Shown here piece by piece: positions 25,367-34,538 of a stretch of 64,000 nucleotides of DNA; positions within the stretch are counted from its first letter, which is position 1; each line of letters opens with the position of its first letter. The notes beneath the pieces were generated by a model. The model ran no database searches. It was not told the DNA's origin and was given only the letters and a program-made list of their open reading frames with translations. Made by a program: the position numbers and the translations under genes. Origin of the DNA: Deltaproteobacteria bacterium. GTDB taxonomy: Bacteria > Desulfobacterota > DSM-4660 > Desulfatiglandales > Desulfatiglandaceae. The stretch spans positions 62,001-126,000 of the forward strand of contig JAIPDI010000006.1 in assembly GCA_021737785.1 (NCBI GenBank), written 5' to 3'.

Positions 25367-26902
25367 CTATTCTGCTGTTTCATTGGCGGTTCGGTCTTCA
25401 AGGCCCAAAAACGGCCTCTTCGAATTCCGATTGCCCTCAATCTTGAAAGCGAGTACTGACGCTACCAATCCTTCTGCATTCAGGGCATTTTTCTGATTCG
25501 CCGCATCTATTTCCACGGCCGCCTGATTAATTTGATCGATGCCTTGGGCCTGTTCCTTTGAGGCCTCGCTGATCTCGCTGACCAACTCGCCCACCCGGAT
25601 CACGCTGCCGGCGACCTCGGAAAATGCCTTGTTGGTTTCAACCACCATGGCTGTCCCGTCATGAACCTTGTTGCCCGTGGTCTGGATCAACTCCGAGGTG
25701 CCCCTGGCGGCCTCGGCAGCACGCAAGGCAAGATTCCTGACCTCATCGGCCACCACGGCAAAGCCTGCCCCCGCCTCACCCGCCCTGGCCGCTTCGACCG
25801 CCGCATTCAGCGCCAACAAGTTGGTTTGAAACGCGATTTCATCGATGGTCTTGATGATCTTGGACATCTCGTCGCTTGCCTGGCTGATGGATTCCATTGA
25901 GTCGGTCACGTTGGCCATGAATTTATTTGCCTTTTCAATGATCTTAGTGGCTTCATGCATCAGCTGATCTGCATGGGTTGCATTTTCAGCATTTTTCTTG
26001 GTTACCGCCCCCATCTCCTCCAGAGATGCGCTGGTTTCCTCCAGCGCAGAGGCCTGCCCGTTGGTTGCATCAGATAGCTTCTTGGCAGCAGTTAGGATAT
26101 CCCCCAAGATGCTTCTGAAACTTTCGTTGACGCGGTTCATTCTGTTGGTGACATGACTTATCTCGTCCCGGTTTTTGACCTCCACCACCGACGTCAAATC
26201 GCCCTGTCTCATCTTCCCTGCCAGGTTGAGCAGCCTCTGGATCGGGCCATCAACTAAGCGGTGAAACACAAGATAGACCAACAGGATCATGACGATCAGC
26301 CCTGCGATTCCCACCATCAAGTTCATATTGCGGGCGGAAACGGCCGCGCCAAGTGCCTTTTCTGATGACGCGCGCACCAGCATTCCGCCCAATACCTTTC
26401 GCGAACTTCCGTGGCAGTGAAAACAGCGGGCATCATTGTGAATGGGGCGCAGAGTACTCAAAAACGGCACGCCATTGATCGATTCTTCAAGGGGTTCAAT
26501 GGGGGCTTTTCCGGTTTCGATCATCCGGCTCACTATTTCGGCCCCCGATTGATGTCGCAGAACGGCATCCATGGACCGACCTGGCATACTTTGGTCCGTA
26601 GAAAAGGAGATCGTCCCTAGAAAGTCGTATATCATCACCTCAAGGCCGGAGATATTCTCCTTGAGCCGCTCAAACTGCTTTACCACGTTGTCATTATCGC
26701 CCACGGCCAATGAGTCAATCATACCCCCCTCAATAGCCGCAGCCAGCATTTCGGCATCATGCTCGATCTGGTCCTTTAGCGCCGCTGTCTGGTTTTGAAC
26801 ACTGGTGATGCTCATCACACCCACGACCAGGATCAGGAGCATCAATACAGCGGTCATGACTTTGATCCACAACTTTTCGCTGAAATATGAAAAAATCTTC
26901 AT
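25367..26902 (-). CDS. Methyl-accepting chemotaxis protein with periplasmic c-type haem site
   Basis: A 511-residue transducer. Membrane segments lie at about 13-33 and 193-213. The periplasmic domain between them (~160 residues) contains a haem-attachment motif, C160-F-H-C163-H164, in [21 protein letters not shown] domain follows (about 214-270), then the MCP hairpin [20 protein letters not shown]. Geobacter MCPs with a PAS-like periplasmic domain and covalent c-haem are known redox or gas sensors, and this protein has the same plan. It has no DFKxF tail. A GGAGGAGCC ribosome site precedes the ATG. It lies 83 bases after a tetrahaem cytochrome gene and shares its sigma-54 promoter. Likely signals are redox potential, NO, CO or O2; which one cannot be told. 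Confidence 0.88.
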   Translation of the reverse strand: MKIFSYFSEKLWIKVMTAVLMLLILVVGVMSITSVQNQTAALKDQIEHDAEMLAAAIEGGMIDSLAVGDNDNVVKQFERLKENISGLEVMIYDFLGTISFSTDQSMPGRSMDAVLRHQSGAEIVSRMIETGKAPIEPLEESINGVPFLSTLRPIHNDARCFHCHGSSRKVLGGMLVRASSEKALGAAVSARNMNLMVGIAGLIVMILLVYLVFHRLVDGPIQRLLNLAGKMRQGDLTSVVEVKNRDEISHVTNRMNRVNESFRSILGDILTAAKKLSDATNGQASALEETSASLEEMGAVTKKNAENATHADQLMHEATKIIEKANKFMANVTDSMESISQASDEMSKIIKTIDEIAFQTNLLALNAAVEAARAGEAGAGFAVVADEVRNLALRAAEAARGTSELIQTTGNKVHDGTAMVVETNKAFSEVAGSVIRVGELVSEISEASKEQAQGIDQINQAAVEIDAANQKNALNAEGLVASVLAFKIEGNRNSKRPFLGLEDRTANETAE

Positions 26903-26985
26903 GGCTCCTCCAGGATCTGTTTGATAACCCGATCATCTCACATCCGTCCCCTGCCCGGCGATCCGGCGACAGGTTGGATTTGGGA

Positions 26986-27471
26986 TCAGTGTGCGCCCCC
27001 ATAGATCAGTGGCCTGAATTTGAACGCATCAACCCTTTCGGCACTGTGACATTTCTCGCAATCGCCAATCGACAGTCTTCCTTTTATGTCTTCCGAATCC
27101 TCGGTTTCACAATGAACACTGCCCGGCCCGTGGCAAACCTCGCAGCCGGCATCCTTAAGATGCGGGGTCTCCTTTTGAGATATGAAACCTCCTGGTTCGC
27201 CATATCCTGTGGTATGACACCTTAAACACCCCTTTATCTCGACTTCAGTCAAACCTTTCTTCATACGTTGGATACTCTTAAATGAAGAGGCCTTCTTAGT
27301 GTACGCTGCAAAGTTTTTGAATTCATTCTCGTGACAGTCCTTGCAAGCTGCTGAGCCGACATACACCTTGCCCTTATTATCGGTTGCGTACCCCCCCTCA
27401 ATCCCAAAGAGAATCATGACGGTACAACCGATGACGGCGACGAAATACCTTAAAGGCGTTTCTTTGTTCAC
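26986..27471 (-). CDS. Secreted tetrahaem cytochrome c, c554-like
   Basis: A 161-residue protein with an N-terminal hydrophobic export segment (about 10-29) and four CxxCH motifs at 43-47 (CKDCH), 82-86 (CLRCH), 110-114 (CEVCH) and 138-142 (CEKCH). The surroundings (YVGSAACKDCHENEFKNF and CHGPGSVH) fit the cytochrome c-554-type multihaem family. It is a periplasmic electron carrier or small haem reductase subunit. The start is a GTG at 27471 with GGGAGG 8 bases upstream. It comes first in a sigma-54-driven operon with a haem-bearing MCP, which suggests that the cytochrome either reports its redox state to the transducer or is induced with it. It is short for a respiratory reductase. Confidence 0.85.
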   Translation of the reverse strand: MNKETPLRYFVAVIGCTVMILFGIEGGYATDNKGKVYVGSAACKDCHENEFKNFAAYTKKASSFKSIQRMKKGLTEVEIKGCLRCHTTGYGEPGGFISQKETPHLKDAGCEVCHGPGSVHCETEDSEDIKGRLSIGDCEKCHSAERVDAFKFRPLIYGGAH

Positions 27472-27591
27472 GGCACAACCTCCCTTCTTCGCATTAGACT
27501 TTCTATGCTTCTACGAGTGCTGCCGGACACCCTATCGTTGACTCGTCTGAATGTGAACGTGTATGGTTGTAAGAGATCACCACAGTGTATG

Positions 27592-27607
27592 AGCATTATC
27601 CGTGCCA
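27592..27607 (-). promoter_or_regulatory. Sigma-54 promoter of the cytochrome/haem-MCP operon
   Basis: The minus strand reads TGGCACGGATAATGCT: the whole -24 box and TGCT of the -12 box match, with exact spacing; only position 12 is off. The start would be near 27580, about 110 bases before the GTG at 27471. Confidence 0.8.
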
Positions 27608-27912
27608 AAGCATGATTTGCCTGACTTCTGCGCCAGGCCCGGGCTGGAGGCATATATTTATCTCGAAGACGGTATTGCGTTCGGGGAAAAGGGGAGATAA
27701 AGTCCCTCCGTATGGAACAATTATCCGATGAATTGAATGATTTTAGCCGAATGAACGCCATCGGATACAAAATGTGATAGGAAACCAGTTCGATACTTCG
27801 TCAATTTTTTGACTCGGACAGGAAAAAACATAATTTTATCAAGTTTTTCGGAGGGCTGATCATGACCCTAACCATATTAAATCCCGATAAACGGGTTTAA
27901 TACGGGTTTAAT

Positions 27913-27955
27913 ACGGCAGGGCAACGATCCTCCACAATAACCGTTGCCCTGCCGT
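27913..27955 (-). terminator. Strong hairpin after the 904-residue MCP gene
   Basis: ACGGCAGGGCAACG (27913-27926) pairs perfectly with CGTTGCCCTGCCGT (27942-27955) across a 15-base loop. It begins 20 bases past the stop codon. On the minus strand it is followed by ATTAAA rather than a T-run, so termination may need a factor. Confidence 0.6.
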
Positions 27956-27975
27956 AAAGGAGCTTTTATCTCTGG

Positions 27976-30690
27976 TCACAGCTCCTCGACGTCTTGATCA
28001 TCCATCGGGATAATCTCCCCAGGCGTCATCTTTTCCTTCTTCTTCGGGACGTCGAGGGCCTTGATCTTCCTCTTGTCTCCTGCTTCCATGGGAGGATTCA
28101 GGAAATCCGTTTTTACGGGACGGACCGCTACCACCTCAGTGGAGATTGCCTTCCCTCCCACCATGCCTACCAGTTGAGCGACATAGGCCTGCATCTGCTC
28201 TGCCTGGGCACTCATCTCCTCGGAGGCGCTGGCCGATTCCTCGGCATTGGCAGCCACCTGTTGAACCACCTTGTCCATTTCCGTGACCGCCTTGTTGATT
28301 TCCTCGATCCCTTGGGCCTGTTCATTGGACGCCGCCGAAATCTCATCCACCAGACCTCCTACCTTCCGGGAAATCTCCATGTTATCCCTAAAGGCCTCCT
28401 GAGTGGTATGGGTCAGTTCATTGCCGTTTTTGACCGCCTTGATGGTATTCTCGATCAGATCGGATGTGTTCCTGGCCGCATCCGCCGCCCTCAAGGCCAG
28501 GTTCCTCACCTCGTCCGCCACCACGGCAAACCCCGCGCCCGCCTCCCCGGCCCGTGCCGCCTCAACCGCGGCATTCAATGCCAGAAGATTGGTCTGGAAG
28601 GCGATCTCATCGATGGTCTTGATAATCTTGCCGGTCTCTTCGCTGGACCGGGTGATTTCTTCGATAGCGCTCAACATATCGCCCATGTGCTGGTTTACCT
28701 TGTCTACAATCTGTCCGGCCTCTCCCATCATGGTCCTGGCCTCATCGGCGTTCTCGGCATTTTTCTTTGTCATGGACGCCATTTCTTCAAGCGATGAAGA
28801 GGTCTCCTCGATGGAAGCCGCCTGTTCAGCCGCCCCCTCTGCAAGGGACTGGCTGCCGCTGGAGACCTGATGAGAGGCGGAAGCCACCTGATCTGAACCG
28901 TTGTTCAGCCCTTGGATAATCCGTCTGATGGGACCGGTGATGCTTCGGGTAAGGAACAAGGCAATTAACGCCCCTAAGATCACAGCCGCGATCAGGCCGA
29001 CAACCATGATCCACGACGAACTTTTCAGCAGGTCCACAGCATCTGTTGCAACCTTCCCGGTCGCTTGCATACCGGCGCTTGTCATACTCCTGCAGGCATC
29101 AATCACCCCTTTTCCCGCAGCTTCCCCCTTGTTGCCGACATCCCGCATCATCTTCCAATTGCCCAGGAAGTCCACCATGGCCCCCCTGAAGGCGTTGCCG
29201 GCAGACTCGACCTGCTCAATTCGGTTAAGATCCACATCCCCCTCGGTGATCTTCCTCAGTTCTTCCAGCGTCAGTTTGATCTTGGGGAAATTGTTCAGTG
29301 CTTCTTCCATGATGGCGGGCTGCTCCAGGGCCTGGGCCTTAAAGACCTTCACCCTGGTGTCATTCTCCAGATCAATAATCGCATTGACCAGCATGATCTT
29401 TGTATTCCGATCATACATATCAGCGGCCAATTTCTTCTGCTGGCCTTCCAAAAAGGTTTCGCACTGCGCCACGTATTGACCAGCTGCCTGATCCATGGCA
29501 TAGCGAAACTCCGAGAGGGTTCGGAAGTCCTTCAGGTATGATCTGATCACAGAGATAAAGTCCTCTGCCGCAGCCTCAATCTTGTCAACGCGCTGGAGAT
29601 CTTCCGTATCGGGGGTGATCTTGCGCAGTTTGGAGGAAATTTCCGTTACTCCTCTGAATCCGATCTCCGCCTCCTGTATAAGCTTCGGATCCTGGGTGGC
29701 CTGGGCCTTGTAACTCATAATCCAGGCCGCGGCCCCCGCTTCTATGATGTCGTTAACCAGGCCGATCTTCTTCAGGCTTTCTTGGACGTTGACCGTGGAC
29801 CCGCCGGGCTCTCCCAGCATCTTGTCATTCAAACCGTCCAAAAAATCATTGCAGGTCTTCATATACTCGGCAGCGACCGTTTCCATCTTCTGCCCCGCAA
29901 GAATCATCTCGCCGGTCGTCTCGATGTAATCCTCCATGTTCCGTGCATAGACCTGGGCGGCCGCCGCTATGTCATCGACCCGTTGGGTATCCTCGACGTC
30001 CTGCGTAATTGCCTTAAGTTCCTCCACATACGTATCGAGGCCTGCCAAAAGTTCGATGGCCACCTCCACAAGGGTCATGCTGTTGGTGGCCTGCCCCTTA
30101 AAGTTGATTTCGCGTGCCTTGACGCCGAGATTGGCGATCTCGTTTACAATCTCGACTCTCTTCTGTGCTCCGGCCAGATCGTCTTTGAAGGCCCGGTTCT
30201 GATCTGCGAGAAATTCATTGCAGATGCCCATGTATTTATCGGCAGAGGCGTCAAGGGCGGCCCTATTGTCCCGCATCCTGGCAACGATCTGACCCGTCTG
30301 ATCAATAGATTCGCCATACGCATGTATCGCCGTTGTGGCGACCTCCAGATGTTCTCTCAAGCCCTTGAGGTGCTTCGATCTCTCTTCGAGCTGTCCGCCT
30401 TGTTCAATGGCGTTATGAGCGGCACGTAGCTCCTGCTGCGCCTCATCATAAAATATCTGATCCCCGGTAAAAATGTACCCCCGCATGGCATACATCAGAC
30501 GGTTGGCAGCGGCGCGAAGCTCAGCGGCCATGTCCACTTCAGGGACATACTCTTCGGCCAGTTTGGTGCTTTCGGTCTCCACCGTCCCCATCTGTACGAC
30601 ACCTACACCGCCCAGGATTGCCGCGATCGCGATCAATATACCGAATCCCAAGGCGATCTTTGTACCCAATTTCATGTTGTTCAACAGCAT
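27976..30690 (-). CDS. Large MCP with four tandem helical repeats in its sensor
   Basis: A 904-residue transducer. Membrane segments lie at about 11-31 and 560-582. The ~530-residue periplasmic part is all-helical and built from about four units of ~125-135 residues; each has a QA-containing helix (FKGQATNSM, YKAQATQDP, FKAQALEQP), a LxxITxDxxDxxRVDxIxxAA segment and a following helix with Cys (YMGICNEFL, YMKTCNDFL, YVAQCETFL, VIDACRSM). This resembles an expanded HBM-type sensor. The cytoplasmic domain has the MCP hairpin. The tail ends IIPMDDQDVEEL, a degenerate form of the tails of its paralogues. The start is uncertain: the ATG at 30690 sits directly against GGAGGG, and an ATG 15 bases further in is also possible. 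It follows cheW by 42 bases and probably belongs to that operon. Confidence 0.88.
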   Translation of the reverse strand: MLLNNMKLGTKIALGFGILIAIAAILGGVGVVQMGTVETESTKLAEEYVPEVDMAAELRAAANRLMYAMRGYIFTGDQIFYDEAQQELRAAHNAIEQGGQLEERSKHLKGLREHLEVATTAIHAYGESIDQTGQIVARMRDNRAALDASADKYMGICNEFLADQNRAFKDDLAGAQKRVEIVNEIANLGVKAREINFKGQATNSMTLVEVAIELLAGLDTYVEELKAITQDVEDTQRVDDIAAAAQVYARNMEDYIETTGEMILAGQKMETVAAEYMKTCNDFLDGLNDKMLGEPGGSTVNVQESLKKIGLVNDIIEAGAAAWIMSYKAQATQDPKLIQEAEIGFRGVTEISSKLRKITPDTEDLQRVDKIEAAAEDFISVIRSYLKDFRTLSEFRYAMDQAAGQYVAQCETFLEGQQKKLAADMYDRNTKIMLVNAIIDLENDTRVKVFKAQALEQPAIMEEALNNFPKIKLTLEELRKITEGDVDLNRIEQVESAGNAFRGAMVDFLGNWKMMRDVGNKGEAAGKGVIDACRSMTSAGMQATGKVATDAVDLLKSSSWIMVVGLIAAVILGALIALFLTRSITGPIRRIIQGLNNGSDQVASASHQVSSGSQSLAEGAAEQAASIEETSSSLEEMASMTKKNAENADEARTMMGEAGQIVDKVNQHMGDMLSAIEEITRSSEETGKIIKTIDEIAFQTNLLALNAAVEAARAGEAGAGFAVVADEVRNLALRAADAARNTSDLIENTIKAVKNGNELTHTTQEAFRDNMEISRKVGGLVDEISAASNEQAQGIEEINKAVTEMDKVVQQVAANAEESASASEEMSAQAEQMQAYVAQLVGMVGGKAISTEVVAVRPVKTDFLNPPMEAGDKRKIKALDVPKKKEKMTPGEIIPMDDQDVEEL

Positions 30691-30732
30691 CCCTCCGGAT
30701 AAATTCGGTGTTAGTGTGATGTGCCTCTCATT

Positions 30733-31245
30733 CTAAGCGACCTGTCCCAGCATGGCGGCTTCTTCAGCGCTGAGCACCCTGTCAATATCCAGGAGGATCT
30801 TGACCCCGCCTTCAATCTTGGCCATCCCAAGGATGTAGTCGGTATTGAGCCGGGTACCAAAAGTCGGGGTCTCCTCGATGTCTTCCCTTTTGATGTTCAA
30901 CACCTCGGATACGGAATCCACCACAATTCCGATCATGACCATCCCTGTCTCCCCCTGGATCTCCACTACGATGATGCAGGTCCGCTCTGTATAGTCGATC
31001 GCCTTCATCCCGAACCTGCGCCTCAGGTCCACCACGGGGATCACCTTCCCTCTCAGATTGATTACCCCTTTTACAAAATCCGGCGTCTGCGGCACCGAGG
31101 TGATCGGCATCATCCCGATGATCTCCTTGATCTTCAGGATGCCGATGCCGTACTCCTCATCCGCCAGCGTAAAGGTCAGAAATTTACCTTCTTTGTTGAG
31201 AACAGCGCCGGTTTCCATGTCCATTTTTCTTGCTGGTTCAGCCAT
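30733..31245 (-). CDS. cheW: Chemotaxis coupling protein CheW
   Basis: A 170-residue CheW from the ATG at 31245 (AAAGGAC ribosome site); the frame is open further upstream but without a ribosome site. Core motifs are GIGILKIKEIIGM, TSVPQTPDFVKGVINLRGKV, IPVVDLRRRFGM and the C-terminal GIVVDSVSEVLNI. CheW bridges MCP tips and the CheA kinase in the array beneath the inner membrane. No cheA, cheY, cheB or cheR gene is in the window, so the core genes are elsewhere. It lies between two MCP genes on the same strand, and a decayed copy lies in the same position in the first cassette. Confidence 0.92.
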   Translation of the reverse strand: MAEPARKMDMETGAVLNKEGKFLTFTLADEEYGIGILKIKEIIGMMPITSVPQTPDFVKGVINLRGKVIPVVDLRRRFGMKAIDYTERTCIIVVEIQGETGMVMIGIVVDSVSEVLNIKREDIEETPTFGTRLNTDYILGMAKIEGGVKILLDIDRVLSAEEAAMLGQVA

Positions 31246-31410
31246 TGTCCTTTCACTCCTTTCCTCTTTTCCATAACGTAGGCCACATCCCTTCTTGCAT
31301 CTGTTTGGGATCGAGGGTTTAATCATGTAAAAGGGCTTTTGTGTTTTGTGTGATGTCAAAGCAAAGGGCGGGAACACTGCCCCTTGCTTCCTGTGCACCC
31401 GTTTATCTGA

Positions 31411-33636
31411 TTAAAAGTCTTTAAAATCAGAATCATTTAGGGGGATCCGTTTCCTGGGTTCCTTTGTCTCGCGGAATGTCTGCTTTCTTTCCACTGAGCG
31501 TTTCCTGGAAGCCAAAAGAGCCCTTTTGTGCTGCTCGTCCGCTTCTTCGGTCATTGCCTGTTCCGAAGCCGCCGTGCCCTTCTTTCTTCCCCCTACAAGT
31601 GTCATTAATTCTCCCACATTCGCCTTCATCTGCTCGGCTTGGGCAGTCATCTCCTCAGAGGCAGCCGCCGACTCTTCAGCGTTAGCCGCATTCTGCTGGA
31701 CCACCTTATCCATCTCCATCACTGCCGTGTTCACCTGTTCAATTCCCTGGGCCTGCTCGTTGGATGCCGCAGCAATCTCGCCGATCAACTGCCCAACCTT
31801 GGAAGCGCTCTCTGCCACCTGGGTGAACGCCTCATTGGTCTTCTGAACCATATCCGAACCATCCTTGACCTTCTTCACGGTTCCTTCAATGAGGTTGGCC
31901 GTGTTCCTGGCAGCATCCGCTGCCCTCAGCGCCAGGTTCCTCACCTCATCGGCCACCACGGCAAACCCGGCACCCGCTTCACCGGCTCTCGCCGCCTCCA
32001 CCGCGGCATTCAGTGCAAGGAGATTCGTCTGAAAGGCGATCTCATCAATGGTCTTGATGATCTTGGATGTCTCTTCACTCGCCCGTGAGATCTCTTCCAT
32101 GGAACCGGTCAGGTGGTTCATAGAGGTGTTTGCTTGTCCCACTACCTGATTGGCCTCCTTCATGAGACCGTCCGCCTGGTTGGCATGGTCCGCATTCTGC
32201 TTGGTCATGGAGGATATCTCCTCCAGGGACGACGAGGTCTCCTCTATGGAGGCCGCCTGTTCAGCCGAGCCTTCGGCCAGAGACTGGCTGGAGGCTGCGA
32301 CCTGCCCGGATGCAGCCGCCACCTGATCAGCCCCGGAGGTAAGCCCTTCGGTTATCCGGTTGATAGGGTTGACAATGCTGCGCCGCGTAAAGACAAAAGA
32401 GGCGATGAGGGCAAGGATAACAATCGCCAAGGTGACGGCGCCTATTAACCACAATACCCGGTTGATGTTATCCATAATCTCTGATTTCTGTTTTTCGATT
32501 TGCAGGTTCAGTTTTTCCTGGGCCGTTTTCACCTCCCCATCCAGCAGTGTCTTCCTGGCCTGCACAGCTGTCTCGATGTCATCAATATAGAGACCTGTAC
32601 CAATAACCCATCCCCATTCTTTGAAAAGCATGACAAATGAGAGTTTCGGTTGAGGTTTATCCGCTCCGTACTTCGGCCAGTAATAATCTACAAACCCCTC
32701 CCCTTTATCGCGGCAGACCTTCACAAACTCCACAAAGAGCTTTTTCCCGTTGGGGTCCTGGTTTTCTGAGAGATCTTTGCCGTTTAACTCGGGCTTATAT
32801 GGATGCATGATCATGGTGGGGTGCATGTCGTTAATCCAGAAATAGTCCTTATTCTCAGGACCGAAACGAAGGGCCTCGATGATTTGGGCGGATTCGGATT
32901 TCAGTTTTGCCTCGGCTACCTCCAGGTATACACCTGACCCGATAACCCAATTCCAGGGCTTAAACAATTTGACAAATGAGAGTTTCGGTTGAGGTTTATC
33001 CGCTCCGTACTTCGGCCAGTAATAATCTACAAACCCCTCCCCCTTATCGCGGCAGACCTTCACAAACTCCACAAAGAGCTTTTTCCCGTTGGGGTCCTGG
33101 TTCCCGGAGAGATCCTTGCCGTCCAGATCAGGATTGTATGGATGCATGATCATGGTCGGGTGCATATCGTTAATCCAGAAATAGTCCTTATTCTCAGGAC
33201 CGTACCTGAGGGCCTTTATCAGATCAATGGCCTTTTCCTGCTTTTCTTCGAGACTCATCCCCTCCTGTTTCTCAACGGCTTCCAGTATCCCGTAGGCCGT
33301 ATTTACCGCATTCTGAAGCTGCCTCTGATAAACCCGCGCAAGTCTCTCAGTGTCATGCGCATCCTTGTATGCCTTTTCCAGAACGCCCATGACGGTCTGG
33401 ACCTCGGACTTCAGATATTCCTTTTTTGTCGCCAGGGCATCCGCTCGAAAGTTTTCAAGCCTCGCCTTCCCCGCTGCCTCTATTGAGGCTATGTTGGCGG
33501 CGCCTAACGTTTCAATGTTGACAACGGCCATCTCCCCGCTCTTGTTTAATTGCCAAACGGCCATCAGGCCCACCACCCCAGCGGTCAGGACAAGGGCTAT
33601 TGCAATCAATGCCATGATTTTTGTGCTGATTTTCAT
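31411..33636 (-). CDS. MCP with two nearly identical tandem Cache domains
   Basis: A 741-residue transducer from the ATG at 33636, 8 bases after GGGGGG; an ATG at 33642 is too close to that site. The membrane helix at about 5-27 is followed by a helical stretch and then two Cache_2-type units with the same motifs in each: [39 protein letters not shown] and [16 protein letters not shown]. The repeat period is 113 residues and the DNA is almost identical across about 150 bases. A second membrane helix (about 395-417), a HAMP-like segment and the MCP hairpin follow. The tail ends [11 protein letters not shown]. Such Cache domains often bind small carboxylates; the ligand here is not known. It is the first gene of an MCP-cheW-MCP cassette. 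Confidence 0.9.
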   Translation of the reverse strand: MKISTKIMALIAIALVLTAGVVGLMAVWQLNKSGEMAVVNIETLGAANIASIEAAGKARLENFRADALATKKEYLKSEVQTVMGVLEKAYKDAHDTERLARVYQRQLQNAVNTAYGILEAVEKQEGMSLEEKQEKAIDLIKALRYGPENKDYFWINDMHPTMIMHPYNPDLDGKDLSGNQDPNGKKLFVEFVKVCRDKGEGFVDYYWPKYGADKPQPKLSFVKLFKPWNWVIGSGVYLEVAEAKLKSESAQIIEALRFGPENKDYFWINDMHPTMIMHPYKPELNGKDLSENQDPNGKKLFVEFVKVCRDKGEGFVDYYWPKYGADKPQPKLSFVMLFKEWGWVIGTGLYIDDIETAVQARKTLLDGEVKTAQEKLNLQIEKQKSEIMDNINRVLWLIGAVTLAIVILALIASFVFTRRSIVNPINRITEGLTSGADQVAAASGQVAASSQSLAEGSAEQAASIEETSSSLEEISSMTKQNADHANQADGLMKEANQVVGQANTSMNHLTGSMEEISRASEETSKIIKTIDEIAFQTNLLALNAAVEAARAGEAGAGFAVVADEVRNLALRAADAARNTANLIEGTVKKVKDGSDMVQKTNEAFTQVAESASKVGQLIGEIAAASNEQAQGIEQVNTAVMEMDKVVQQNAANAEESAAASEEMTAQAEQMKANVGELMTLVGGRKKGTAASEQAMTEEADEQHKRALLASRKRSVERKQTFRETKEPRKRIPLNDSDFKDF

Positions 33637-34119
33637 AATCATATCCCCCCATATGCTAAAGAACGTTCAAGCTTTTCATGTCACCCACCTTTCTCCGGTC
33701 AGTGACAGCTTTTAATGTCCTGGGAACACAACTACCTTTCTGGTTCCGAGTATCAGAGAAGGGGAGGATGAAAACTCAGATCAATCCATTTGAAGAAACA
33801 GCATAACCGTTCAATTCGGAGCCTTTTCTACCGCTGAGTTCCCGGGGACCCTCATTAATATTTCCCGGGCCTGCTACAATGTGTGAGTGGTAGTTTTCTG
33901 CACACGATCAACGTTCCTCCTTGTCAAGGCTTTCGGCACACCTTAATAACCGTCACGAACAAAATCGACCGCCGCGAGTCACAATAATACCGCGGTATCT
34001 GAAGGGCGCGTGGGTCCTTACACTCAGCTTCAACTATTAAGAGATGGTAACTTTCCTTCTTTTCACCACCTTATTAAAGGGCCATGGAATATGGTGTATG
34101 GGCATGATGGTAAGCACAA

Positions 34120-34135
34120 TGCAGTAAGCGTGCCA
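34120..34135 (-). promoter_or_regulatory. Sigma-54 promoter match far upstream of the MCP-cheW-MCP operon
   Basis: The minus strand reads TGGCACGCTTACTGCA: full -24 box and TGCA, only position 12 deviating, exact spacing. The start would be near 34108, about 470 bases from the MCP start at 33636. Confidence 0.6.
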
Positions 34136-34410
34136 GAGTGATTAGCAAAGAAATAGTGGTGCAATTCAGGTGGGTTGGCATCCCGATCAAGAAACCGGCA
34201 TCATCAACCGAAAGAGTTGCTGGCCAGAGATCAGCTACCCGTCAAACTCTTGACTCCTACAAAAAAACCCGGTTCCGACCTCAAAATGACAGACGATTGC
34301 AGGCGAGCTTCATATCGAGATCTTCATCCCAAAGAATTCCCATCTTTCTGGCACATAGGGAATCAAACACATAGAATTCCGATCATATGCAAAAAGGTTC
34401 AATATATAAA

Positions 34411-34448
34411 AAAACGGGCAAGTTAGCTAAAGCCAACCTACCCGTTTT
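34411..34448 (-). terminator. Rho-independent terminator of the tRNA-Pro gene
   Basis: AAAACGGG and CCCGTTTT bracket an inner GTTAGCT/AGCCAAC stem. On the minus strand the hairpin is followed by a run of T. It lies 13 bases beyond the CCA end of the tRNA gene. Confidence 0.8.
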
Positions 34449-34461
34449 AATGACTTCTTAC

Positions 34462-34538
34462 TGGTCGGGACGCGGGGATTTGAACCCCGGACCCCCTGAA
34501 CCCCATTCAGGTGCGCTTCCAGGCTGCGCCACGTCCCG
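34462..34538 (-). tRNA. tRNA-Pro (anticodon GGG), CCA encoded
   Basis: The minus strand folds as a 77-base tRNA. Acceptor CGGGACG pairs with CGTCCCG, followed by A and an encoded CCA. The D arm contains GCGCAGCCTGGAAGCGC. The anticodon stem CCTGA/TCAGG encloses ATGGGGT with anticodon GGG. The T arm has GGTTCAAATCC. It reads proline codons CCC and CCU. It is a single gene with its own terminator. Confidence 0.95.

Larger units (their letters stand above)
27472..27975. other. Intergenic region with sigma-54 promoter and terminator
   Basis: 504 bases. It holds the promoter of the cytochrome/haem-MCP operon (27592-27607) and a strong hairpin that ends the upstream minus-strand MCP gene (27913-27955). 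Two direct copies of CGGGTTTAATA lie near 27893-27915. No gene. Confidence 0.6.
33637..34461. other. 825-base non-coding region upstream of an MCP operon
   Basis: No gene with a ribosome site was found on either strand. It contains an excellent sigma-54 promoter match at 34120-34135 directed to the MCP operon and the terminator of the tRNA gene at 34411-34448. If the promoter is used the MCP mRNA has a leader of about 470 bases, unless a small gene or RNA lies within. Confidence 0.5.

Noticed and set aside
27994-28797. Long plus-strand frame opposite the 904-residue MCP gene (and similar ones at 28403, 29782, 31639, 22821)
   Set aside because: These are antisense shadows of MCP genes; the minus-strand frames carry the conserved MCP hairpin, and the antisense products are His/Leu/Arg-rich without family motifs.
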